From the NCBI RefSeq assembly GCF_024296665.1, contig NZ_CP100762.1, positions 3,224,001 to 3,288,000 on the forward strand: a stretch of 64,000 nt of DNA. Direction: 5' to 3'. Shown in pieces: positions 45,179 to 52,030 of the stretch. Each line of letters starts with the position of its first letter. Within the stretch, counting starts at the first letter, position 1. Made by a program: the position numbers and the translations under genes. Source of the DNA: Salinilacihabitans rarus (lineage in GTDB: Archaea > Halobacteriota > Halobacteria > Halobacteriales > Natrialbaceae). The notes beneath the pieces were generated by a model that made no database searches, was not told where the DNA came from, and saw only the letters and a program-made list of their open reading frames with translations.

Positions 45179-45490
45179 CTTATAAAGAACCCCCCCGTCG
45201 ACCGAGGTAGATTCCATCATGTTCCGTGATGCGGGTCGACGCCGTCATGCGGTTCGCAGGATACCAAACGTGTAGAACCGTGTTAAATGTTCGCGAATCG
45301 ACTCAGTTCTGCGCGCGAGTTAGTGGTGGAGCGCGCACCAACTCTAACTTGCTTGCTGTCGCACGCAGCGTGCGCCGTTCTCACTGTGCGTGCGACAAAC
45401 CCCGTGTTCGTCTAACGCTCAGTGAGTCACGCTCACTGTGCGTGAGAACTGACACTTCTCAAACAAATATTGGCGCGTTTTATCATTCGA
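45179..45490 (+). ncRNA. Candidate structured RNA between tRNA-Arg and the integrase genes
   Basis: A near-consensus TATA box (CTTATAAAG, 45179-45187) points rightward but no convincing protein frame follows; the longest frame has non-haloarchaeal composition. Downstream are several perfect inverted repeats: TGCGCGC 45310-45316 with GCGCGCA 45331-45337; GTTAG 45319-45323 with CTAAC 45344-45348; GTCGCACGC 45358-45366 with GCGTGCGAC 45388-45396; GTTCTCAC 45377-45384 with GTGAGAAC 45442-45449; CAGTGAG 45420-45426 with CTCACTG 45432-45438. Some are mutually exclusive, so alternative folds exist. A T-rich GTTTTATC near 45478-45485 could end the transcript. Alternatively these are recombination arm sites. 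Confidence 0.4.
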
Positions 45491-45573
45491 GCAAAATCCG
45501 GGGAGTAGAGACAGGTGAGAGCCATCTTATGTAGCCATCTCGGGTATATCCTATCATATATCTGAGGCTGACC

Positions 45574-45580
45574 CTTAAGT
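45574..45580 (+). promoter_or_regulatory. Promoter of the integrase operon
   Basis: CTTAAGT at 45574-45580 lies 28-34 bp before the ATG at 45608, so the transcript would be essentially leaderless. A second A/T-rich segment (ATCATATATCTG, about 45553-45564) is just upstream. Confidence 0.5.
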
Positions 45581-45607
45581 CAATGTGACTAACGAGGTTC
45601 AGGTGCA

Positions 45608-45808
45608 ATGCGAGATCAGAAAGGAACGGCCTCAATACGCGCTATCTATGCCCGGTATCCCCGGGAACCAAAGATAGCGCTGATCGGCCAGCGCCACAGT
45701 CGGACCGAGCCCAACCACAGCTCGGGATCGTACAGCGGGTTGAACACCGCTACTGATCGTCAAGCCTCGACGACTTGGCAAGACGAAGAGGTGAGTTTCG
45801 ATGAGTGA
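45608..45808 (+). CDS. Small ORF at the head of the integrase operon
   Basis: 66 aa, no family recognised; not acidic except at its end (TWQDEEVSFDE). Support comes from position: a TATA-like box at the right distance, and an 8-base overlap (ATGAGTGA) with the next gene, the same type of overlap that joins the following two genes. It could be a real element-encoded peptide or a leader that couples translation of the downstream domain protein. Confidence 0.45.
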   Translation: MRDQKGTASIRAIYARYPREPKIALIGQRHSRTEPNHSSGSYSGLNTATDRQASTTWQDEEVSFDE

Positions 45809-46145
45809 ACAAGAGCGACTCGACGCCTTTGAACAAGGTAACCGCGACCACTCAACGATTGAAGAAGCTGTAGATAGCTACCTCGATCACCGGAAGAACG
45901 AGTCCGAGCTCATGGAAAGCACGGTGGAAGTCGAGAAGCGACGACTCGGGTACCTTGTCGATTATTGCGAACAGCAGGGTATCGAGACGCCGCGCGAGCT
46001 GCTATCCCACGACCTCGACAAGTATCGTACTTGGCGTCGATCTGAAGCGCCTCTGAAAGTCGAGGAGCTTGCTGAATCGACTATCATCGAGCACATGAAA
46101 ACGGTCGACAGGTTTGTCGCCTACGTGGAGGTGAAAGATGAGTAA
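45801..46145 (+). CDS. Stand-alone integrase core-binding (SAM-like) domain protein
   Basis: 114 aa. It aligns along its length with the first 115 residues of the integrase encoded next: TIEEAVDSYLDHRKNESELM versus TVDEAVEAYLSRRKTESKTT, both continuing with LVDYCEQQGIE / LVEYCELEGIE and EHMKTVDRF / EHMKTIRVF. It has no catalytic domain. Its last eight bases overlap the integrase start (ATGAGTAA). It should bind the same DNA core or dimerise with the integrase, so a role as inhibitor, accessory or excision factor is plausible but not shown. Confidence 0.8.
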   Translation: MSEQERLDAFEQGNRDHSTIEEAVDSYLDHRKNESELMESTVEVEKRRLGYLVDYCEQQGIETPRELLSHDLDKYRTWRRSEAPLKVEELAESTIIEHMKTVDRFVAYVEVKDE

Positions 46146-47241
46146 GTCGGACAAGCGACAGCCATCAAGTCCTCGAGAGCCAATCCAGATCACCGTCGAT
46201 GAGGCCGTCGAAGCGTATCTCAGTCGGCGCAAAACCGAGAGTAAAACGACGCAAGGAACCGTCGAGACACATCGAAAGCGCCTGAACCACCTCGTGGAAT
46301 ACTGCGAACTCGAGGGAATCGAATACGTCTGCGATCTTCGCGGGAAAGACATCGAACAGTATCGCGAGTGGCGACGGACTGAGGCTACTGAAAAGGTCGA
46401 TGTGTTGGCTCCTAAGACGCTCCAAGAGCATATGAAGACGATTCGTGTCTTCTTCCGCGCGATGGAGTCGATGGAGTACGTAACGCCAGGAATGGCCGAT
46501 CGCGTGTATGTCCCGGACATCGAAGACGAAGACGAGACGAGTGATGAGATCCTCGAGTATGACCGTGCAGAGGAGATCCTGAGCCACATCGCGAAAGCCG
46601 AAAGTGGAAAAGCAGAGGAAGTCGTGTGGCGACTGTTCGTGGATAGCGGTCTGAGACTCGGCAGCGTTCACTCGATCGACGTACCTGACGTTCATCTCGA
46701 TGCAGAAGTTCCTCACATCGAGCTTCGAAACCGACCTGAAGAAGGAACAAACTTGAAAAATCGCGACGACTCCGAACGGCGCGTCTTCATTACAGAAGAA
46801 ACCGCTGAAGCCATCGAACAGTATCTCCAGTACAATCATCCCAAGGTCACCGACGACTATGGTCGCATGCCGCTCATAGGGACGTCCCATGGTCGAGCGA
46901 ATCCTTCCACCATCCGCGGGATGGTCTACAAATGGACACGGCCCTGTGAACTCGGGGAAACGTGCCCTCACGGTAAGCAGCCCAGCACCTGTGAAACAGC
47001 GGAGAATCGGGACAAGCCATCGGATTGTCCATCGACTCGCTCGCCACACGACATCCGACGTGGGTACATCACTCACGTCAGTAGTGAGGGGGTCCCACCG
47101 CGAGTCCTGAGTGATCGCGTCGACGCCGAACCGGGGACGGTAAAAAAGTATTACAACAAGAACGACGACGAAGAAAAGATGCAAGCTCGTAAAGAGCTCA
47201 TAGAGCGCATCATGCAGGACGAAGAAGAGGTTAACTACTAG
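46138..47241 (+). CDS. int: Tyrosine-type site-specific integrase
   Basis: 367 aa. The N-terminal core-binding domain spans about residues 15-115. In the catalytic domain, Arg173 (DSGLRLGSVHS), His304 and Arg307 (RSPHDIRRGYITHVSSEG) and a Tyr at 338/339 (GTVKKYYNKNDDE) are seen. The usual second His/Trp position is Asp (SDRVDAEPG). A Cys-rich insertion with C270, C276, C285 and C297 (CELGETCPHGKQ ... CETAEN ... DCPST) suggests a metal-binding finger, common in haloarchaeal integrases. It would insert the element at tRNA-Arg. The gene is complete. Confidence 0.93.
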   Translation: MSKSDKRQPSSPREPIQITVDEAVEAYLSRRKTESKTTQGTVETHRKRLNHLVEYCELEGIEYVCDLRGKDIEQYREWRRTEATEKVDVLAPKTLQEHMKTIRVFFRAMESMEYVTPGMADRVYVPDIEDEDETSDEILEYDRAEEILSHIAKAESGKAEEVVWRLFVDSGLRLGSVHSIDVPDVHLDAEVPHIELRNRPEEGTNLKNRDDSERRVFITEETAEAIEQYLQYNHPKVTDDYGRMPLIGTSHGRANPSTIRGMVYKWTRPCELGETCPHGKQPSTCETAENRDKPSDCPSTRSPHDIRRGYITHVSSEGVPPRVLSDRVDAEPGTVKKYYNKNDDEEKMQARKELIERIMQDEEEVNY

Positions 47242-47434
47242 GGATGAATTGGTCCACCTGGGATTGGGATACCTCTTCCTTCCTCCGCTGATTCCGACAC
47301 AGTAGCCGACTGGCGTCTCTAAACTGATCGCCTGTTAGCGACTGCTAAATCCAGATTTCGTTACAGGGTAGTAGGACACTCGACTTCACAGACCATATCT
47401 GAAAGAGTAGATTCTGACCGAAACCAAATGTAGA

Positions 47435-47818
47435 TTAGCTCCGGACCTCATTCCAGCCTTCCCTCGCAAGCGGGTAGGCTTGCTTCAAGATCAACTCAGC
47501 CGTGAGGTCTCGTAGATCATCAACAGTGGGATCGTAGTCGATCTCTTCGTAGAGACGCTCAGTTCTCTCGAGAGCAACGGTTGAGACCTCATCGAGGACT
47601 ATAACCGTCCACTCGACGACCCCGATACGTCCTCCAGCGTGGGTAGGACGAATTTCGAGTTCACAGCGGACCAGAACAGGATCTTCCCAGTCACGGAAGC
47701 AGACTTCCCTCCTGACGCTCATCCCTAATGGAGTCGCACCTACGACATTGCTGACACTCGTTCGGGCCTTGTCAGCGGTCGGGAACCACTCAAGCAAGTC
47801 GTGTTGATCAGCACTCAC
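47435..47818 (-). CDS. Orphan acidic protein, second gene of a pair
   Basis: 127 aa. Central beta-rich region (REVCFRDWEDPVLVRCELEI, GVVEWTVIVLDEV) and C-terminal helices. No family recognised. Its ATG overlaps the stop of the 222-aa gene upstream by four bases (ATGA), so the two are co-translated and probably act together. Base composition is lower in G+C than the core chromosome. Confidence 0.75.
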   Translation of the reverse strand: MSADQHDLLEWFPTADKARTSVSNVVGATPLGMSVRREVCFRDWEDPVLVRCELEIRPTHAGGRIGVVEWTVIVLDEVSTVALERTERLYEEIDYDPTVDDLRDLTAELILKQAYPLAREGWNEVRS

Positions 47819-48483
47819 AGATCGATTCCCTCCATTATGGATGGTTGACCCTCATCTGCGTCGCAGAATTTCGCAATGTCCTCTGGTTGAAGGTCTGGGC
47901 CCAGACAGTCCGGGTGGACCCAGACTGCGAATCCACTTTGGCCTTCGAGGGCTTCGTCGATCTGCACTCGACCTTCCGATCCAGGGCCACGCCATCGAAC
48001 ATATGCATCGTCTAGAGACTCGAGCGCACAGATCACCGCTGGGAGTAGCTGGTTATAGATCGTCCCCTCGTACTCGACATCAGCCTGCTCTGCGGCATCG
48101 AACTCGAGAGAGACACTATTCGAGATGAACGTAGCAGCAGCGTCAGGCGAATCCCACGACCCGTCGCTCATACTGCGATAATCCTTCTGAGTCGGGACCC
48201 CTAACCCAGCCTGTTGATTGACTTTGCGCAGCCGGTCGCTATTGTTCAAGTCCTGTTCTGAAACGAACAGGATGATCCCCGGTCTGTGGGCGTTGTCTCG
48301 ACCAAACGAAATTCGGCCTAACGATTTCACGGCTAGGTGACCCGACGGAATGGGTGCCCGTGCAAGGTAGTGGAAAGCTGGCGAAAGAAGGTCGCTTGGT
48401 GGAGCATTGCCCATTGCTACCTTTTTAGCGATGTCTCGAAGCTCGGTCAGCGCCTCCTTGTCTAACTGCTCTTGGTTGCTCAT
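47815..48483 (-). CDS. Orphan protein, first gene of a pair
   Basis: 222 aa. It starts MSNQEQLDKEALTELRDIAK. Mixed alpha/beta composition with segments such as RPGIILFVSEQDLNNSDRLR and GQSGFAVWVHPDCLGPDL; no catalytic motif seen. A clear TATA-like CTTATAATG lies about 30-37 bp upstream (48512-48520). Co-transcribed with the 127-aa gene. Toxin-antitoxin function was considered but nothing in the sequence supports it. Confidence 0.75.
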   Translation of the reverse strand: MSNQEQLDKEALTELRDIAKKVAMGNAPPSDLLSPAFHYLARAPIPSGHLAVKSLGRISFGRDNAHRPGIILFVSEQDLNNSDRLRKVNQQAGLGVPTQKDYRSMSDGSWDSPDAAATFISNSVSLEFDAAEQADVEYEGTIYNQLLPAVICALESLDDAYVRWRGPGSEGRVQIDEALEGQSGFAVWVHPDCLGPDLQPEDIAKFCDADEGQPSIMEGIDL

Positions 48484-48855
48484 TCGTTCCGTGACGCAGT
48501 CAAGGATGGTTCATTATAAGCCTGAGGACCCTCCAGATACTCGACTTTGAAGGAGTAATATGGGAAGATGACCCGATAGAAGGGTTATGTAGCACGGAAA
48601 GCCGTTGTTGCAACAAAGAACTGAGGAACTCAAAATCGGTCTATAATTAACAGAGCCAGCAGCTAACGAGCAGATTGCCCCCTTGAATGTACAATGGGAT
48701 TCGGAAAGCAGTCAAGACGATCGTCGTCGACTGCACTCCCTGACAAACTTCCAGCCAACTTTCGAACCAAAAATGGGGTGATCGCAGTGGTCTGAGGATA
48801 CTGTTTTGACGTGAACTCTACTAAGAAGCGGAAAGATGTCAATATACAGAGTTGG

Positions 48856-48884
48856 ACACACACACCGTGCTTCATCTGCAAATG
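48856..48884 (-). repeat. ORB-like repeat copy 1
   Basis: Plus strand: ACACACACACCGTGCTTCAT, then CTGCAAATG. Followed by CCTCTGAGAGAGGGAGGGCC, which corresponds to the flanking segment of copies 3 and 4. In ORB sense the motif lies on the minus strand with the G/GT tract pointing left. Confidence 0.8.
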
Positions 48885-49070
48885 CCTCTGAGAGAGGGAG
48901 GGCCCCAGAAATAGTGCCCGGTCACAGTATTGGGCGTACTCTACAGTGAGACTTTGCCTTCGGAATAATCGATAGGATGGGTGCTTCTGTGAGTAGATGT
49001 GGGGGAACTAACAAGATGGCCGAGTGGAGAGTTTACACACAACTCTCGAAGACTTAGACTGAGATTCCAG

Positions 49071-49099
49071 ACACACACCCCGTGTTTCATCTGCAAATG
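49071..49099 (-). repeat. ORB-like repeat copy 2
   Basis: Plus strand: ACACACACCCCGTGTTTCAT, then CTGCAAATG. It keeps the full CCCC/GGGG string and the TTTCAT half. It is the inner left copy, about 100 bp from the A+T-rich core. Confidence 0.85.
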
Positions 49100-49430
49100 T
49101 ATCTGAGAAGGCCCGTCGGGTAGCTTTTCGCCGGTCCCTGAAAAAGAGAACTGCCTGTAGAGCGCCTATATTGCTCGTTTCTCATGGATAGAGGTGGATA
49201 TACGATCTGCTGAGTAGATTCTCTGATAGCAGTAATAATAACCTATACCAAAAGAGTTTTATTATAGTTAATAAGGAGTCTCTCAGCAAGAGGTGAGTAA
49301 AAGATCATATCTCGAGGTAATCCTGCTCTTGGGAACTTGCGATAGAATCAGGGTAGATGATTCTCTGTCCTACGCTAATTGGATGATTCCAAAGTCACTG
49401 ATTTCGAAGGGGGCCTCCCTTCTCACGTGG

Positions 49431-49459
49431 ACTTGCAGATGAAGTACGGTGTGTGTCTC
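49431..49459 (+). repeat. ORB-like repeat copy 3 (within a longer direct repeat)
   Basis: ACTTGCAGATGAAGTACGGT, then GTGTGTCTC. Together with about 50 bp to its left (49381 on: GGATGATTCCAAAGTCACTG) it is an imperfect direct repeat of the copy-4 region (49519 on: TGATGATTTCAAGACCGCTG). Confidence 0.85.
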
Positions 49460-49568
49460 CAAGCGCATCACCTTCTCAGCGAGTTCAGTGAATCGAAAGC
49501 AACATCGATCCACTAAGTTGATGATTTCAAGACCGCTGATTCGGAGGGGGTCCCCCCCTCTCAAGAGG

Positions 49569-49600
49569 ACTTGCAGATGAAACACGGGGTGTGTGTGTCG
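49569..49600 (+). repeat. ORB-like repeat copy 4
   Basis: ACTTGCAGATGAAACACGGG, then GTGTGTGTGTCG, the best-conserved copy. It is preceded by GGAGGGGGTCCCCCCCTCTC (49542-49561), a G/C palindrome also present in degenerate form beside the other copies. Confidence 0.88.
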
Positions 49601-50233
49601 AAGCTTGAGCCAGACCTAGGTCTTTCGACCTGGGACGAACAGTCTCACCAAAGTGGAGAAGCAACAGTAGTAGGATTGACTTCTGTAACCGGGACGTTGT
49701 CTCTCCGAGAAACGTATCTAGAACATCTTCGTTGAATCCAACAATTTTCTCTCTTCTTCGCATCTTGTAGTGGATCTCTTCGAGCGGGAACTCACCGTCC
49801 GTCTGATTGATAGTCTCCCTGCTGTCGTCGAAAACTCATCTCGTCGATGATTGAATGTCATGTATAGTAACGCTGTCGTCAGCCGATAGTGTATCCGATG
49901 CATCCCTAGACCAGTCGTGAGATCCAATCTAGAGAGGGATCGTGTCTATAGATGTAATAGCAACCAGGATGAGTACATATGACTCGTTAGACTCCGATCG
50001 TCAAGTCAGACCAACGATAAGCAAATCCCAGTACGGCAAGATGCAACTACTTATCCTAGTCCGGTCCGCAACATCTCATACACCGTACCGGTATGAGTAA
50101 CGGCCCGCGTAGTGGCGCGGGCCAGGTGCGGTGTTGGAGCAACCGCGTATGCAATTACGAGCTATCAGACAAAAACGTCTCGCTCGGTTCCAGATGCACA
50201 GTCTTCCAAGCAGGCTACCTGAAGGAGGAAGCG

Positions 50234-50584
50234 ATGACTGACGCTGGGAGCACCGACTACGAGCTGCCGTTCGGTATGATCCTCAGTAGTCAACGACGCG
50301 TCAATGTCGCCCGCTATCTGCTCGAGGAATCTCCCGAACCACCAGTAGATGTCGGTGATCTGGCCGAGGGAGTTGCAGCAATCGAGGTCAGCAAAGAACC
50401 GCGCCAGGTCACCGGGGTAGAGAAGCATCGAGTCTACGTCTCGCTCATCCAAAGCCATCTTGACCCTCTCCACCGACAAGATGTTGTCCGATTCGACCAC
50501 GACCGCAATGTCGTCTATCCAGGAGCAAATCTACGGACGTTCTACGCTTTCGCGATCTTGTTACCTGGTTCCAACATTCAGTAG
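50234..50584 (+). CDS. DUF7344-type winged-helix regulator
   Basis: 116 aa from ATG 50234, chosen because GGAGG lies 8 bases upstream; an in-frame ATG at 50093 adds 47 atypical residues. The pattern LSSQRRVNVARYLLEES, VGDLAEGVAAIEV and VEKHRVYVSLIQSHLDPLHR is the haloarchaeal DUF7344 HTH fold. It is a probable DNA-binding regulator of the element. Upstream is a hairpin (GGCCCGCG 50102-50109, CGCGGGCC 50116-50123) in what would be a 150-nt leader. Confidence 0.8.
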   Translation: MTDAGSTDYELPFGMILSSQRRVNVARYLLEESPEPPVDVGDLAEGVAAIEVSKEPRQVTGVEKHRVYVSLIQSHLDPLHRQDVVRFDHDRNVVYPGANLRTFYAFAILLPGSNIQ

Positions 50585-50662
50585 CTAAACTCCAGTCTCA
50601 GAACTGCAAGAGCGAGAATTCTCTCTTTGATGGCAAGTGAGTTTAATTAGTTGATGCTAGGT

Positions 50663-51082
50663 CTACACGTCCTTGAGGTGTTTGTATCGAATCGTATAGC
50701 CACCAGGAAACGTACGTCCCTCACAGTACGCTTCACGGTTGAACAGGAGTTCGAGTCGTCCGTGGGGCCAGTTGTACGCTTTCTGATTCCTGCGTAGATT
50801 GAACCCTGGGATGCACTCCCAGCCGTCGACTCGTCCGGTGAGCCGATGCATGTACTTCCGTCCGGTGTCGGGATTGGAGACTCCTGAACAGTTGCACATG
50901 ATCTCCTGAGCCGTCGTAATTTTCCGAGGATCAGCGGGGCTCGTTCGCTCGATACACAAGGCCAGTATTTGACGAACTACTGCTTCTGTCTTTGCTTCCG
51001 CAGTCTTTGGAACGCATCCATCAACGCGATCAAATGCCGCCCAAATCTCTCTATCGGTTGGTCCCCGCTCTTTTCCTGTCAT
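50663..51082 (-). CDS. Orphan protein
   Basis: 139 aa. The start MTGKERGPTDREIWAAFDRV leads to a helical N-half (AEAKTEAVVRQILALCIERT), followed by a more basic C-half with aromatic residues (GFNLRRNQKAYNWPHGRLEL, YTIRYKHLKDV). An HTH-like arrangement is possible (ITTAQEIMCNCSGVSNPDTG). No family recognised. Converges with the DUF7344 gene. Confidence 0.65.
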   Translation of the reverse strand: MTGKERGPTDREIWAAFDRVDGCVPKTAEAKTEAVVRQILALCIERTSPADPRKITTAQEIMCNCSGVSNPDTGRKYMHRLTGRVDGWECIPGFNLRRNQKAYNWPHGRLELLFNREAYCEGRTFPGGYTIRYKHLKDV

Positions 51083-51316
51083 ATTCTGCCATTCTCACCT
51101 TGGACTGAAGAACATTAGGCGCAAGCTCGGATGCACAAACCGATAATCAACCAACAACGTTGATCTGAGGGTGTATCGATCAGAGGTCTTAGACAATCTA
51201 AGTCGGTTCCTTAGTCCGAAACTCAATACAGGAGCAGACGGTCTTCTATCCCATTTCTAAACCTCCTGATCTAAGCCAACTAATAGCCAACTACTGATAG
51301 GCCATATCGTCGTTTG

Positions 51317-51979
51317 ATGACACAGGAAGCAGATGTCGAGAACTCTGCACCGGATCTTCCACCGGTCGACGAGTTCTATTCAGGACTGGAGGCGCTTGAC
51401 TCGACCCTGGTCGAGTTACCTCAAGACGTTCCAGAACCGACGGAAATCACTACGACTGAATCACCAACTGACGTGCGCGAAACGGAAACACCTGTAGGAG
51501 AGACTTGGTTCACAGTTTCAGAGATAGTTAGAGAGAATTTCTCGGGGCTCTCAGCTGCGAACCACGAATATGATCCTCAGGCGAATGAACCGCTGTATCT
51601 AAGAGCAGCGTATCCCGATCCATCGGAGCCGGCCACAACGATCAGAGTCACGTACAAACCTTCAGGGACCCTCTTTGTCGAAGCAAAATACTACATCGGT
51701 CTCGCATCGTGGCCATACTATCTCGGGACGAACGAGGGGCTCTCTATACCGGTCCTCTATGCAGCTGCGATCGCAGCAGGCCTCAACTACAGCTCTGTCG
51801 CAGTCGCGACAGGACAAACTCAGCTCAGCTATCACCAAGGTCTCGCAGTCAACTCGGCAGTCGGTGACGTCCACGAGCGCTTAGAAGACCTTCGAGATGA
51901 TACGGCGGAATCAACCAGCGAGGACACACTTGACAAGTTCCTAGCTCTCGTCAAAGATCGACCCGAATGGACGATCTAG
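51317..51979 (+). CDS. Orphan acidic protein
   Basis: 220 aa from ATG 51317. An acidic, Thr/Pro-rich start (about residues 1-65) precedes a domain with IRVTYKPSGTLFVEAKYYIG and VLYAAAIAAGLNYSSVAVAT, and a charged helical tail. No signal peptide. No family recognised. It converges with the defence cluster's last gene. Confidence 0.65.
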   Translation: MTQEADVENSAPDLPPVDEFYSGLEALDSTLVELPQDVPEPTEITTTESPTDVRETETPVGETWFTVSEIVRENFSGLSAANHEYDPQANEPLYLRAAYPDPSEPATTIRVTYKPSGTLFVEAKYYIGLASWPYYLGTNEGLSIPVLYAAAIAAGLNYSSVAVATGQTQLSYHQGLAVNSAVGDVHERLEDLRDDTAESTSEDTLDKFLALVKDRPEWTI

Positions 51980-52030
51980 TCCAGAGGTAGTGGAGGACGG
52001 CAGTTAGCCTAGTTCGGAAGGACAGAATTG

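Larger units (their letters stand above)
48484..50233. other. Gene-free 1.75-kb region with replication-origin-like architecture
   Basis: No frame here has convincing coding character. Four copies of a 29-32 bp motif are arranged as two rightward copies (48856, 49071) and two leftward copies (49431, 49569). They flank an A+T-rich core at about 49198-49290 that contains AGTAATAATAACC and TTTTATTATAGTTAATAAGG. The motif core in ORB orientation is TTGCAGATGAAACACGGGG followed by a GT tract. It resembles archaeal origin recognition boxes: a dyad part (TTNCANNTGAAACA) followed by a G-string, with the G-strings facing away from the core on both sides. No orc1/cdc6 gene is visible in the window. An origin of the integrated element is the best reading. 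Confidence 0.6.

Noticed and set aside
45226-45534. 102-codon frame after the tRNA with a TATA box upstream
   Set aside because: The product would be rich in Cys/Arg/Ser with few acidic residues, unlike all genes around it, and the DNA is dominated by inverted repeats; treated as a structured RNA candidate instead.
46138-47241. SSV-type integrase gene split by integration
   Set aside because: The integrase is complete from core-binding domain to catalytic tyrosine and lies outside the tRNA gene.
47435-48483. Toxin-antitoxin module
   Set aside because: Two co-translated genes in a mobile element suggested it, but sizes (222 and 127 aa) and lack of any toxin or antidote motif give no support.
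48663-48881. 72-codon minus-strand frame starting inside ORB-like copy 1
   Set aside because: Its start is the repeat motif itself and the rest has no coding character.
49370-49585. 71-codon minus-strand frame with an internally repeated peptide
   Set aside because: The peptide repetition only reflects the DNA direct repeat holding ORB-like copies 3 and 4.
48856-49600. CRISPR or transposon ends formed by the four 29-32 bp repeats
   Set aside because: Spacing is irregular, orientation is two-plus-two inverted, no cas or transposase gene is nearby, and the A+T-rich centre fits an origin better.
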